Positions 27,782-41,328 are shown, counted from the first letter of the stretch. The stretch: DNA of 64,000 nucleotides from Pelargonium tetragonum (GCA_036897445.1 JAYMTL010000082.1:1-64000); one strand, 5' to 3'. Translations and numbers: made by a program. The notes: a model not told the origin generated them from the letters alone.

Positions 27782-30700
27782 AAACTTACCGAAAAAGGCT
27801 TTAGAATTGCTTTTTACAAATTTGTTTTGAGTACTACCCCTCTTTATTATCTTTATTAGTATTGAATAGAGAATATCCGAAGGTTCAAGCCTTGCCGTCA
27901 TAGTAAATTGAGTCTAAAAGTCCTATTAAAGTAACTTTGAGAGCGCAGAGTAAAGAAAATCTTCCTACGAGAAAATACCAAGCATCCAAGTCTCGTTTAT
28001 TTTCTAGAGTAGCGATCTAGCCAGCCCTCGTATTCTTGACAATGGGTTTTCAAAGGTATAAGTATTTGCCTCGAGGAATTCGGAAGAATTTATATATAAA
28101 GGGGAAATCCTTACTTTCGAAAGGGAAAAAAGCCCAGTAAACCCAAACAATTAGGACTAAAGGAATTACTTAGAGGATAGTTTACAGTTATTTGGTTTTA
28201 TGGATAATATGCTACCGTAATTCTAGTTCACTTTACAAGGTCATTTTTCTTCCTTTTTGTCCCCTCCTATCTAGTATCTTGATATACCCCGGGTGCTTTT
28301 TTTTACCTAGTTTCAAATCTTAAATCTACGGAAAGTTTTGTAAGCTCCTAGCTTTTGTAACATAAGCAGATACTTTTCTTGATAGTTAGTGCTTTTAGTC
28401 TTATAGTCTAGTAACTAGGCACCTTTTCCTTGTATTAGGGACTCCTCCCGACTCCAAGGTTACCGCTTCCTGTTATCAAACTTAGGTTACTTTTGTTAAA
28501 ATATTTTTTCGTTAACTACATAGTTATTAGAGCCTGGGAATATAGGGCCGCTTTCGAAAAACGAACTTAGAGATTTAACATAAATTTGAGTATTAATTTA
28601 TTTAAGGATGCAGGAAACTTGTACACAATTCCTATACGGAAATAAAGAAACGGGGTTACTATTAAATAAAATAGGGCTGAGGTAGTACCCTCATTTAATT
28701 TAATAGGAGCAGTACCTCAAGTTTGCTGTAAAAAACGATGTCTTTTAGTTGGTTTGAATACTCTAAAATTAAGGCTTCTTTTATAAGTTCCTCAAGCTAT
28801 TTAACTGCTTATGCTCTTAAGGTTTTATCATAAAAGCAAAACAAAGGAATTAATAAAAGGGTGCAACTATATCTACTGTAAAGTACCCGATAGGAAAAAG
28901 AAGTCTAATGCATTCAGGGTTGTTCCAAAGTAGTTTCCTCTTACATCACTTTTTAGACATTTTACACACGCTGCAGTAAAGCACTTTTTGATATGATTGA
29001 GTCCTACATATCTCATAAAAGTATAATAAGAGGCGTGTCTTGGGGTTTTTTATTAGAGTTTCTACCAAGTAAAAGTCTTGTATTCTCTTACTCTATATTA
29101 GAATTACTTTAGAAAGAGGTTTTTTACTCCAGTCCAGTACTTTACTTCTTACAATATAAGGAACTCCTGCTTGTTTTGTACACCCCTGAAACTCACTTAA
29201 TAACGGAGTAGAAAGTACAATACAAATTTCAATCACTTTCTTGTAACCGTCAACGGATAATTTAGAAGAGACTCGAGTATAACTTTAGTACAGACATATA
29301 CATATAGAGGGGCCCTCGGGAAAACTATGAGTGAGTTTAGAATTGGACTGCCTCAATTAGGGTACCCTTCGGTTTTAGTATTTTCTGTAATTACCGATAC
29401 GTGGTATTATATTCTCGCTTTCTATTTTCACATAATAAGGGGACACTCGAACTATGCACTATAAAAATAAGGAAGCGAACAAATTTACCCGAGTAAATGT
29501 TGAAAGCTTAACACTCAGAATTCTAATTTTAGAATACTCCTTTTTTATATTTCAAGGAATAACTCGCAGTAAGAAAGAGTAATCCAAAAAATGACGTTAA
29601 AGAGATAGCCAATTCAATATGTTCCAATTCTGGACTCAAAACCTTTTAATTAATTGGAGACCCTTTCAAAAATGAGGCGAGCCTCCCCGAAACGAGCAAA
29701 GTACATACCAACGCAGTCTAACACTAAAAAAAAGTAGAAGGACCCTGGCAAAGCCTAAAGGAGTCTATTTCTGACACTTTTATTCTCGATTTTTATGACT
29801 ATACTGGGAATGCAATTTAATCTCATAGTGAACAATCTTTTAAAAGTAACTTCATAATAGAAAGGACTTCATCATATTTATGTTTGCTTGATCTAACCCT
29901 GAGTTAAAATATAACTAATATAGAGTGCATCCAAGGTTCCCTTTTTATATTCTCTAGATGGAATACTCCTGCCTTGCTTGTGTTACAGATATATAAAGGG
30001 TTGGTCATAAGTCTTTTTGGTATTAAAATTGGCTAAATATTACTAACAGGGTACTTGTTCTACAAATGCTGTGAAAAAGAAACAAACCTTTCCTGTTTTT
30101 AAATTGAAATTTAGGCGGAAATTCCTGCTAGTTTTTGTATCCTGGGCCCTAGGCTTTCTGTTGTTCTGGTCTTCTCAAATCTCAAACCGGGTATCTCGGC
30201 TTAGTTTTCCTTTAATTAGGGATCATCATTAAAGTTTATTTAGGATTGTACTCTTTCAGAAGAAAATTTTCCCTTAAAAAGGAGTTGTCTTTAATGAAGC
30301 TTCTCCGAGATAGTGCAGTAGTCTAGAAGCCTTGAATTTGTCAAAAAAAGGTATGGGTGACTCTAAACTAAGAAGTTATTCCGTTGGCATTGGTTTATAT
30401 TAGGACTTACACGCTTTTCTTTTAAGGAGTATACTTTCTTTTTAGAGCTTAGCCTTTTATTTCATATTCTATTTTGATATACTTCCCGGGCATCTTCATG
30501 CGTTTATTAATTTTGTTATATACTGTGTGCCTTGTGGTAATTTACCAAAAGCCCTTAGACAGACTTAGAGCTTCCCCGAACCTTATTACTAGAAAAGTCT
30601 GTTTTAGGTAAAAGGGCAACCTATTTCAAGTGCATTTTTTATTCTTTATATTAGCCCTAAACACTTTTAGACAGAGTAAAAACTCCCGCCGAGCTCAGAG

Positions 30701-31429
30701 AGAGACAGTTACGAATCTTTGAAACTTTTTTGACCGAGATTTCCTTGTTCTTGAGTAAAGAAACTTCCAAGCAGCTATACTATATTAACCTTTGCAAAAA
30801 GCTCTCTATCTAAAAGAATATCATATTTTGTTAATAAAGAGGTTCCATAATACATAAAGAATCCTATTATTCTATATTCTACTATGTTGGTTCGGGTGGT
30901 GATAAAAAAGGGTACGTAATTTCAAAGAGCTAATAAAATAAGCTAAGTACCTAATCTTGAGATTTTAAAATAGAGTGTTCTGATTACCTTTATATAAAGC
31001 GGCCCCCTAAAGAAATACTCTAAGTTTCCCGTATAATATATAATGAAACTTATAGCTGCCAAGCACAGGAAAAGCCCGATAAAAGGACTTATCTATCAAG
31101 TGTTGAGACTTATAATAATAGCAGAGGTTAAGCAAAAGAATTCATAGGTATAGTAAGAATTCAAAGCTATTTTCTTATCAATTAGTACTTACTTTACAAA
31201 TCCTTTACTTTTTAGAAATTTTTTACAGGTAAAGGTAGGCAATTCCCAGTAAGAAACGCGCAGCTTATAAAAGAATATTTCATTTCAAATACACACTAGA
31301 TCCTAGAAATCCCAAACCACAGGGCCTAAGAGAGAGGTAAGCATTAACTTAACTGCAATCTAAACGCTTTCTGAGCCCAAAAAGTCTTCCTTATTAAAGG
31401 TTTTCTAATCAGGAAATACTAATTAATCT

Positions 31430-31843
31430 TTCTTCGGGTGCTCTCTTTACTAAGTATTGCCTTAGATTTGTTTTATACTTGTTAGAAGAGTTTTAGTATT
31501 TATTAGGAATATAAGCAGGATAAGGAAGAAAAGGGGCTATAGAGGGACTCTTCTTGTTGCTAGATTGCTTTACTGTAGCTGTCTTATTTAGGGGGTTCGT
31601 TCTTGTAGCTAATTAATTTACTGTGTTACTGTTTGTACTTATTGTAGTTATATTAGTATTCTATCTGTTAGTGTTAGTTACTTGATCTATATGTATTAAT
31701 TCTATAGTTATTATATGTATTCTATTGTTTTGGGTAGATAGTCTTGCAGGTTGGTAGTATAGATAAATAGGTTATAGTCTTACCTCAGGCTCTCTGCAGT
31801 TACTATTGGATAGGGAGGATATAAACTTAATAGGGTAGAGGAG
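31430..31843 (+). pseudogene. Dispersed membrane-protein-like family, copy E
   Basis: The tract at about 31440-31500 (TTAGATTTGTTTTATACTTG, then TTAGAAGAG) corresponds to the acidic/hydrophobic region and TTTTAGAAGAG of copy F. AATAAGCAGGATAAGGAAG at about 31510 corresponds to its ATAGCAGGCGAAGCCGG. The GGGGTTCGTTCTTGTAGCT tract near 31592 corresponds to GGGGGATACCCGTGTAGCT of copy A. The hydrophobic part is open at 31617-31682 and reads FTVLLFVLIVVILVFYLLVL. The order of parts matches copies A, F and G. The copy ends at or near the strong hairpin at 31844-31910. It carries no intact frame across its length. Confidence 0.5.
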
Positions 31844-31910
31844 TGTCTTTGTTAATCCACTATGTATAAAAAGCCGGCAATTTCTTATACATAGTAGATT
31901 AACAAGGACA
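31844..31910. terminator. Strong 26-bp hairpin, terminator-like or processing-like
   Basis: 31844-31869 is the inverse complement of 31885-31910 over 26 positions with 24 Watson-Crick pairs, one T-G wobble and one C-A mismatch, around a 15-base loop (31870-31884) containing GCCGGC. It is the most stable stem I found in the window. It lies at the 3' side of family copy E. There is no long T tract immediately after it, so intrinsic termination in the bacterial sense is not indicated. Transcript 3'-end stabilisation, as in many organelles, or a recent inverted duplication are alternatives. Confidence 0.6.
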
Positions 31911-32076
31911 AGTTTCTCCGTTTGACTACCCCGCAAAAAGAGTTCAGTCTGCCTTTTAATGGGCGGGGTCCCGTATAAGGATACTTTAGATATCTCTTTT
32001 CAAAAGGAATTGACAAGAGTAAAGTGAGTGGTTTACCTAATTACTTAATTTTGTACTCCGTAACTTGATATCAAAA

Positions 32077-32171
32077 AGGAATCCCAGCTTAAATCTCAGT
32101 CACACAGACATGGAAAAGCAACAAGGAATCCCAGCTTAAATCTCAGTCACACAGACATGGAAAAGCAACAA
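32077..32171. repeat. 47-bp perfect tandem duplication
   Basis: A 47-base unit beginning GGAATCCCAGCTTAAATCTC is present twice in direct tandem (32078-32124 and 32125-32171) without a mismatch. It lies 170 bp right of the 31.9-kb hairpin and is probably a recent event, since it has not diverged. Confidence 0.95.
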
Positions 32172-35100
32172 AGCTCCACTATTATAAATTAGAAAGTATA
32201 CCCTTGGGAGTCCGGCGGGACTTCGCACTCTAACATATTCCGGATATTTGTTTTTACTGTTATTTGTAAACCTGCTTTTTATATACCCCCATAAAGACGC
32301 TTACCAAAACCTTAATTTTTAAAGGAATAGATTTTTACAATCGGTTTTGCCCGTGATTGTAAGTACTAGACTTTTATATTTCAAATGTTTAAATAAAAGA
32401 ATACTTGTGTAATAGAGTAATTAGCAGATATATAGGAAGACTATCTCGAATTGTTGAAAATATAGAAAATATGTAAGAATAGTTGCTTTGAGAAGCGCGG
32501 GGTTCATTATTAAAATCATCCTCTTTTTTTGTAGTAAACCTTCTCGGCAGGAATCTCCGCCTAAAACGGCTAAAATACACCCCTTTTTTTACCTCTCTAG
32601 GACCCGGAATTAATAATACAATTACAAGACTTTAGCTACCCCCTCTGAAATAGGAGAACCCAGTATTATATCAGTACTTAGTAAGTAGTGTCAAACCTAT
32701 CGGGATTCTCGCTAAATTTATTAGAACTTTTTTTATATCTATGTAATTTTTCTTCATTTTAACTGAAATTGAGCTTTTGCTTAGACGGATTCCTTTTTCA
32801 TTCGAATAAATTGTACAGGAAAGCTTTGTGATATTAAATAAGGTATGACAACAGGGTAGGTGCAACTTATGAGGATTTGCAGATCTATACAAAATTTTTT
32901 GTCAATTTACTTATTAAAAAGATCATACAAAGATAAGAAATTTCCTTTTTTAAATTTAAAAGAGATTCCTTATAGAAAAAGAAAATTATATAGAATGCCT
33001 TAAATTAGCACGAGACTGTTCCTAACTAGGTTATATAGAACTAACCCCACGACTCCTAAACTTTTCTTTCAAGGCACCGTCCAAAATATGTCGTAACTTA
33101 TTATAAGGTATTGCTTTTGCTACTCTCTCTCTGGTAAGGAAAGTGCTTTACTATTTAAACATGACTTGAATGAAATGAATATTGTAGTTTATTTTTATAA
33201 AAGGTTCCTTAGTCTGGGCCTATAAAAAAGGGTTGCTATACCTAATTAGCGTAGAAGCTCGCCTTTTTGTTACAACTTAGAATAAAGAGACTTGCCTTGG
33301 CCTCAGAATGCAAAACAAAAAATACAGTAACTATAAGACCTACTTACAAGATTCTTGCGATAAAGATAATTAGAAATTTCTTCTATCTTTGTTTTTACAC
33401 TACAAAAAACCTTGTTGATCAGGATTGCCTAAATTTAAGGTCGAAGCTCCTAGCTATATCCAACTTTTACCAGCAAACCTTACCTCCTTTTTGAGAATAA
33501 GGGTAGCCCGCATTAGACTCGGTTAGTTATACCTACTTTATTTTACTCTAATAGCAGTGCTCAAACCCTAGCTTAGATTTAGGCTTTTAACTAGCATAGT
33601 CATGTATTTCCGTAGATACCTTCTTGTTTTTGATAGAATACTCTACAGAAAAAGTTACTTTTATGTCTTATTTTTATAATATTCTATTTAGATTAGATCC
33701 TAAGTCTTTCTATTTTGCCCAGAGCTATTTGGAATTAATTTGTCAGAATCCGGGTAGGAGCCCCATTTTATTCTCGAGCAGGTAGCCGTACAAAAAGGAG
33801 CTTTATAGCTTGCAATTCTTATTACTCCCCTAGCTCAACGCCTTTTTAAGTCATACTCTTTTCCCAGAGTCACAGAGATACCCCAAAGAGCAGAAAAACC
33901 TTCAAGGATCTCTATAACGAATTCCTTTTGTTATAGAGGGGTTCTTTGATTATAAGGCTCCCCGCAAATCTCTCCTATTTTTTCTAAGTAGTTAGCTTTT
34001 CGGGTTCTTTATCCGGGTTAACAAAGAGGCAATTTCCCAGGGTAAGAGGCTAGTACAATCTTTTAAATTTTCAGGCAAGTTTTATAAGAGGGGCCTAACA
34101 AAAAACAAAATTTCGATTAAAAGATCGATAAAGGAACCTGGGTTTTAATGGAATAAGTTAGACTTTATTTGCACATTCCAGCAGTCACAACAGCTATAAA
34201 AGTAAAGTAAAGGCCGCGGGAGAACTAAGAGTTCTTTTTAAATAAGTAAGAAAGCTAATAATAAGTGTTACACAAAGTTTAAGTAGGAGCAAGCTTTTAA
34301 GGACCTTTTTTTAATACATATCAAGATAGTTATGAGCAGAAATTTCAACATTAAGTAAGAGACAATAAATCCAGTATTAAGTACCAAACAAAAGAGGAAA
34401 AGCTTATAGCTGTTAATTTGGCAAGGGGCTCTTTTCTCAATTTTACTTTGATATAGACTCGAATTTGCGTCAAAATTTAAATAACATTTCAGGGTATGAG
34501 TATACAAATAGTCCAGGAATCCTCTGGAACTCGTTTTAGACTGTACAGGATTTCTATAAGAACGTTTTAGGGGATCTGCTTTAGTTTTTATGAGCTAACC
34601 CTTTAGGGGGATCCTGGAGAATAAAAGGATATAAGTACTACTTGCAGGCACCAAAATGATACTACTTTGTAAGAGTAAATAAAATACTCTGAGCTTATAC
34701 TATACATACTTTCAAACAGGGTGATTAAAAGTCTAGAATTATAACAAAGCTGTCATTTTCATAGCCATAGAGTCCGGTATTTTTATCCTGTATATAAGGG
34801 CTTATTTTAATGTCACACTATATCCTCACTAAAGGTAGAAGATAGGTCTAGGCTCTTGAAGGCAGTCTCTCTTTTCAACTCTTCTAAACTATAAAATTAG
34901 CAACGTAGTCTATTTGGGTGGCAGTGGTGCAAATCGACTTAGATTCTGAAAAAAAGGGATTAGCGAGTGCGTAAAAATAGACCTGTTTTCGCATCTATTC
35001 AGCCAACCGAAAGGAAAAGCTTTCCGGCTCTTATAAAAAAAGCAGCTTTTTTTGTTTCCTTTTTTAATCCGTATAGTATATTTAGTTTGCTTCTTTTGCG

Positions 35101-38090
35101 AGTTTTAAATCTTAGTTATTCTGTACCCAAATTTATATTTACCCGCTAAGAGTAAACAAACTATCCATCAGCTGGAGAACTTAAAACTTTCAGGGTAAAG
35201 GAGTAATCTCGCTCGCCGGGAACTACTCCTTACAGCGATTAATAGGGAATACAGGTCATTTCTAAAGTCATAAAAACTCTTAGGAAAGACTCTTTAACCT
35301 CATACCTATTAACTAGTATATACCTAAGACTATTATAACTACCTACATCTCCTATCTATTCCTATAATTGACTTTATGACAAAGAAGTCCTATACTAACA
35401 GAGTCAAGACCCTGAATGAGGGAAAGAAACTACACAAAAAGAAAAGCTAGCCAACAATTCTTCGTTCATGAGAGCTTAAACGAGAGTGAGGCATTTTATG
35501 AAAAAGCGTCTTTTGGAGACCTCTTTCTGATACATTTCAATACCTAAAAGCAGAAAAGGAAATTTTCACAAAAGTCGGGGGGGAACTCTTTCACTTAGTT
35601 CAGAGAGCAATTGAAGCTTTAGGTATTAGCTACAAGTAAATCGGGGCTGGGTAAAGAGCACTTCCTTTAAGTTACTTCGTATTCGCGCGCGAGGGTTGAG
35701 AACTTCTTTTTTGTTAGTTTAGTAAAAGTTCTAAGGGATTCCGTTTAGGGGAGTCCTCTGGTTTCTATGTCACTAAAGTATTGAATACATAAGAGTTTTC
35801 AAGAGAGTTCCTTTTCGGAAGGTATCTCTGCTAAGTAAGAAAAGGCCTAGCTTCAGGTCTTGGTATTCCAGTATTAAGTTAAGTTCTCATGTTCCTTTGT
35901 TTATGTAATGATGGGAGTTCTACACAGGTCGTTAGAGGGTTTTCCAAGTACGACAAGTTTTGACTAATCCGTCCCATATAACTATATAAAAGGGTTAAAC
36001 CTGACAAAACAGGGATCTCAAAGAGTACTCCTTTTATTTTATAATGTAGGGCTTAAAGAATTACTAAAAATTTTTAGATTTCGCCCCTTTCTTCCTTAGC
36101 TAAGCATACTCTAGAACTTTATATACGGAAATCGAGATAGTTAAGCAATTAAAGTCTCTAGTATTAACATAACAGAAAGTGCAATTCAATTTTGCGCATT
36201 GCTTTTCGTTGAGTATATTTTGTTATTAACTTAAGTCCTCACAGTGCTCTTAGAATAAATTCCGCTTTATTGACCAAATAAGGGCAATCCGGAACCTTAG
36301 CATTTGTATAATTTTTTTGGTGCGTACTATTACTCGGACTGGGCAGATAAGGAAAGACAGGAAAGTGGAGACAATTTGGGACCGATACTAGACTAGTTAA
36401 TGCCAATAAAAAGTTATAGATCCTTTCTTCCGTATGAAGTTATCAACGTAGAGTAGGAGGAAAAATAAGGTACCCAGGATATTAAGTAAAGGTGTTCGTC
36501 TAATTAAGGTAATAATAAGGATAGATATTCCTGCTCTATTAAAAATAAGCAGCTTTAGGTTTCAGCTATAAGAAAAGTTTGATTTTTTATATAAGCATAC
36601 ACTGACCTAATAGGGTGAGTCTCCTGGGTGGCACAGAGCTACTCGCTTCTTTACTGGATCTGGCAATACCTGAAATTCCAAGCATTGTAAATGAGGATCC
36701 CTCTTACCACTCCCCGCTCTAGCTCTAGGAAAAGAACTTTAATAATTATTAATTCCTGTGATAATATACTAACTTACCCTTTTCCGAAACCCGTTAGTTA
36801 AAGTTTACTTTTTTACTATCCGCAATTAATGCTGAAGTAAGCCCCCTTTTGTCCTTATACTATATAGGCGATTATAATATCTTCAAATAGGGAGAACCCC
36901 GTCTAGAAATAATAAGTAAAGGGACTTTAGTCTCTAAAAGTTTTAACAAATGAGGAAGTGGAATGCTTTAATTTAGGGCGTCTCAACCTACATCTGAAAT
37001 CAAATAAGAGTATCCACTCTTGTAACTTGTAAAAAAAAGGGGGGTTAAATGTATATAGTAATGCGCAATTTCATTTCACTCTAAGCTGAATCATGTCCCT
37101 TATATTTCCTTACACATAAGCACTTACTTTATTAGCTACGATGCTTTTGGAAGTAGTCCTAACTCAGGAATCCCTTACTCTTTTCAAATAAAAGTCTTGG
37201 AATTCCCGCTATGTTAAGGCTTCCTTTTTTTCCGACAAGTAAAGTCAGTAGTCCTAATAGAGGATTAACCTCTAAGGGGTAGGGTTTAGAGGGCCTAAAG
37301 TATAGAATAAACTCTTGTTTTAAAAAGTATACTTAGTAAGGAAGTGCCCAGTTCGTAGCATAACACCCACCAAGGCAGGACAAAGAAGCTCCTCAAAATA
37401 GACTTTAAATACCCGTGAAAAAGTCCTTTTTTAAGGATAGAATACCCGTAAATAAAGACTATAACCTTCTGAACTTAGGATTGCTTAATACCTATCACTT
37501 GTAAGTTTCTTGTTACGGAGAACCCCCAGGCTAGTGACTAGAATAGGCAAAGGTATAAGAAGATCAGTTGATATCAAATCAATAAAAAGGCATAAAGATC
37601 TAAGACTAAAAGTATCCTGTAACGAGTCTTTTTCAGGTATTTTGATTGGGGACAATAGAGAGAGTTAGGACTGAAATTCTTATTTATCTAAAACCGGACT
37701 CAAAGAAGCTTTTTGAACCTAGTATTAGAGCAAGCTGCTTCTTAAGCAATTCCGCGAATAAGAGGAGGGACACTGCGAGAACTTCTACCGATAAGTAGGA
37801 TATCCCTCTCTTTTTTTGTAATGGTATGCCCCGTAACCTTATAACTTGGTCGAATCCTTTCAGAAGTTTGATCTTAATGCCTTAGGAATACCAAGATCTA
37901 CTCCCTAAGAAAGTTACCTTACAAACTAGAAGAGATCTATGTAATGGGATTCCCTAAGGGTTTTTCATTAACTTTTATTGCTTAGAGGTATGGGAAAACA
38001 CTAACAAGAAAAAGGTAATGTAATTAAGCAAGCTTACCTCTTGCTCTATGCTTTTATCGTTATAAGAGGAATAAGCTCTTTAAGTATATA
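32172..38090. other. Gene-free AT-rich spacer
   Basis: No supported gene in about 5.9 kb. Frames of 60-79 codons near 32.5, 32.8, 33.4, 34.4 and 35.0 kb have no motif. GGAGTCC occurs at 35750. An 18-mer at 35647-35664 recurs exactly at 46183-46200. Confidence 0.55.
35647..35664 (+). repeat. Exact 18-mer, first copy
   Basis: CTGGGTAAAGAGCACTTC recurs exactly and in the same orientation at 46183-46200. The flanks do not obviously match. An exact 18-mer pair is uncommon but not impossible by chance in 64 kb. Confidence 0.7.
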
Positions 38091-38131
38091 TATATAATGG
38101 GTACATCCTTTTTACCGACTGAAGCGTTAGC

Positions 38132-38172
38132 GAGGTAATGCGTAGTATTAGAGTGTTTATAGTTAGTACGTT
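38132..38172 (+). promoter_or_regulatory. Conserved family leader, copy F
   Basis: GAGGTAATGCG at 38132 followed by TTAGTAC at 38163 matches, in order, GAGGTTAATGC and TTAGTAC upstream of copy G on the minus strand at 49.2 kb. The shared leader suggests a common untranslated region or element boundary. The Shine-Dalgarno-like core is weaker here than in G and H2. Confidence 0.4.
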
Positions 38173-38400
38173 ATCACATTATAATACCCACCAGCTTTAG
38201 ATTTAGATTCTTTCTTTGACTTGGACTTGTTTTACTTACTTCTTTTCTTTATTTATTCCTTGTTTTAGAAGAGACAGGAACAGAAGCTATAGCAGGCGAA
38301 GCCGGAGCTGGAGCCTTAAGAAGAGGAGTAGCAAGAGGCGCTATGGGAGCTGTACCTATTGCCTTGTGGATTACTCTAAACTAGCTACCAAATAGCCTAG
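38173..38400 (+). pseudogene. Dispersed membrane-protein-like family, copy F (best Ala/Gly segment)
   Basis: Seen: after the CCCACCAGC block (38188-38196), 38220-38381 is open for 54 codons and ends at TAG 38382-38384. It starts with a hydrophobic part (LGLVLLTSFLYLFLVL), turns acidic (EETGTEAIAGE) and passes into GAGALRRGVARGAMGAVPIA, then ALWITLN. The LRRGVARG run with alternating small and basic residues looks like real coding sequence. Just upstream, a different frame reads PALDLDSF, similar to PAPAIDFDLDSF in copy G. The exact 15-mer and 14-mer shared with copy A lie at 38306-38320 and 38356-38369. Downstream of CCTTGTGG, where A and G continue into a membrane helix, this copy diverges and stops. 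The same TTG-TGG-rich part in A and G suggests it has lost its 3' part. A TGA lies in the same frame just left of the open stretch, which would be read as Trp in some mitochondrial codes. Protein family unknown. Confidence 0.6.
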
Positions 38401-41307
38401 AAAAACCTTACTTTTAACGGAAATTCCTGCGAGTAAAACAGACCCTTACTAATAAAGAAAGATATAGCTAAGAGTTTAAAATAAGAAGAAACCTTTTCTT
38501 TTATTTTGCTTGTTCTGTCGCTCCACCGGATTCTTGGAGAAGCTAGGGGTATCCTGTTATTCATTTCATACCGAGAAGGCATTTAATATAACAAAAGAAC
38601 TTACAAAACTTCCTTATAAAGTCCCCAATGCTACAAACAACGCAAGGGAGTGGCTGGTAACTGAGGTCAGCTATTCACTTGTGAAACTTTTATACTGCCG
38701 AGAGTTTTCCCTCTTTCCCTTTTTAAGAAGCGGCTTCTTAAAAGCAAAGCTTCAGAAGTTCCGCATATATTAAACCTGCAAAAAAAGATCCTCCTACAAC
38801 GTCCGCTCCTTTTTAACTTACTCTATAACTTCTAAAGGAGGCTCTCAATTTAGTAACTCGGTAAGGGCTTCTCATGGTTTAACCTCAGTAACTCGAAGCT
38901 TCCCTATGCCTTACAATATAGATTTGCTGCTTCCAAAGCCTCTTTCTTCACTAGGGTACAGGCGGAGTATATTATACCTTTATAGGGATCCCTTCTTAGA
39001 CTACCTTGTGGGAAATATTAAGGGGTATGCAACCTAAATAGAAGCTGAGGCCTTCTAATTCAAATCTTTCCGTAAATAATGGAGGCACTAAAGTTTTGTT
39101 GTGATTGTATTGGAGTTATTAGGACAAAACTAGCTATTAGCAACACTCTTGTAATGCTCTTGTCTACATTTAAGCGTAAAAATTTATAACTAATTTGCAT
39201 ATTTCAAAAGGAGCCTTGGGTTTTAATTTGGAACGTTCTATAGCACTAATCCATAAGAAAAACTAATAATCGGCCCGGATCCCTTCAGTTTTCAGTTGTA
39301 GAAGCGCTTAAATAGAGGAAATCCCAATTCTTGCCACAGAGTCAAAACACACGGCACCCCTTTAATTTAAGAGATAGGCGGTAAACGCATGGCAATAGAT
39401 AAGAAGAATTCTTAGGTTCGAACCCTACGTTACAGGGAAATTTGTCTAATTACAAGCGAGCGCTTGCGAGAGCCCTCTCCTTTCTTTCCGAACTTATTCA
39501 AGTATAAAAAGGAAAAGACTATCTTGTATAACAAACTCAACCTGTATAGTCTGGATTTTGCTTAATCTTAATAAAGTAGTATTTCGTTAACATAAGTTAT
39601 TAATCCTTAAGGATTTTTAGGTTCTGAAGCCCCCTAGAACACTAAATTTTCTTGACTAAGTCAGGGGAAATATCTGATTTGAAGTTTGACCAAATTCTCT
39701 ATAAAAAAGTCTCTATTCACATGACAAATAGAGACTCTTTCAACTTAGAATACTCTACTCAGAGCCTTGAATTCATTCCGAGTAAAAAAGGCTCCTCGGA
39801 AGCAGTCTAATAGGCTGAATGTAGGACTTAGGAATAGTCTATACCATAGAACGTTTTTACGCTCTTAGGATGCCAGAATCAAAGTCTTCGGTAATTCTAA
39901 ATTCTATTAAAGGGAACCGTTCATCAAATGAACTCGTGTAAACCTAATTCTAGACATTTTTCTCAAAAAACTCTGCCTTAAAAAGAAGGGGGTCCCCTAA
40001 AACAAGGTATCTCGCAGCTCGGTGACGTAGTAATTCTCCCAAGAATACCCCATAAAGGATTCCTAAAAGGTGTTAGAGTCACTGGTTTCTCTAAAGTGGG
40101 TTGAAGTAGAAGCAATAAAAACAAGCTTAGTATACTCCAAATGGCTAAGGGCTTCTTTTATCCCTAAGTTTTCCGGTTTATTAATAAAATAAAAGGAGGG
40201 GACTATAACTTAAAACTAAACTAGGGCTTAATTTATTTAGAGATTTTGTCAGGTTCACTGAGCCAATTACGAGATAAGTGGTGCCCGCTTTAAAAGATTT
40301 AGAATCCTAGGCCTAATTCTAATAGGGCTGTACCATGGGAGTAGAGGTATAATATCTAACTAAAGCTATCTGCAAGTGCCCCTAATTCTTTAAAAAGGAT
40401 TGTAAAGTAATATCAACGACCCGGACTTTTGGCTATAAAGCACCTACTCCTGCGGATTATATTGCAGTAATTTTAAGAATAAGCAGCGCATTTAAATAGT
40501 CATTTAGGAGGTTTTCTAATAATTCTGTTAATTTAAGAAGTTCAAAAGCTTTGCAGTTAAAAAAGAAAAAGAATAGTTTTTCCCAGGCATCCGTCAAGTT
40601 TTATATAAGCCCGCATCCTGTTTCTAAAAAGAAACCGAGGCGCATACTTATTACAGAAAACCCACTCTAAGCCTCTTGCCGTAGCGTGAGATAGGGGCTT
40701 CTACATTTGTTTCGTACGTGGGTATAAAGAATTGCACTTTAAACCGTAATATTGAATTTTTGACTCACTCGATCTCAAAGGATTCCTATGCTTAGAAATT
40801 GGATTTCGATAAATGAATATGTTATCTTGATGCACAGCGGGGGAGTTTCCTTGTTTAGATTGAATGGGTTTACCAATAATAAGCTATAAATTCCGAATAA
40901 TATAAAGTATTATAGATAGGGGCATATCGGCTCCGCGTCCTCGCTCCGGGGGCTACTTCGTACTTAAGTTGTTAACTGTTTTTTCAAGAGTATAAGGAGT
41001 CCCTTTTTAGGAAGCATACCCATAAGCGTATACCTCTTAAAAGCAACATATCACAGTCCAGGAGCTTCCGCAATAGAGTCTGATACTGGACTAATAGGGT
41101 CGTCTGCGGGTGCTATAGATAGATATTAAAGTAAATCTTACACAAGGAAAGCTTGCTTTATCAGGATTTATAAAAAGAGAATACCGTTAATCTTGTAACT
41201 TATAAACACTCCCGTCAGTATACTTATCTTATTAGGAAGCACATCCTTATCAAAAGTACGTAAGCATCAAGAATATCTAAAAATCTATCCTTGATTGAAA
41301 CACAGTA

Positions 41308-41328
41308 AACCCCTCCGATTACGGGGTT
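41308..41328. repeat. AACCCC/GGGGTT hairpin
   Basis: AACCCC at 41308-41313 pairs with GGGGTT at 41323-41328 around a nine-base loop. Short but GC-rich in AT-rich surroundings. No role assigned. Confidence 0.35.

Larger units (their letters stand above)
26261..31400. other. Mostly gene-free spacer
   Basis: Holds two overlapping opposite-strand frames near 26.37-26.66 kb (73 and 63 codons), a GC-rich hairpin at 27175-27189 and a 62-codon frame at 27593-27781, none recognisable. The tract at about 27.36-27.54 kb shares GTAATAGATAATTT (on the minus strand) and AAACAAACTTAGT with the sequence near 57.48-57.56 kb, hinting at another decayed repeat. GGACTCC occurs at 28439. The rest shows nothing. 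Confidence 0.5.

Noticed and set aside
39380-39440. GGTTCGAACCCTA T-loop-like string on the plus strand
   Set aside because: Only four T-stem pairs form and no matching 5' acceptor sequence exists upstream.
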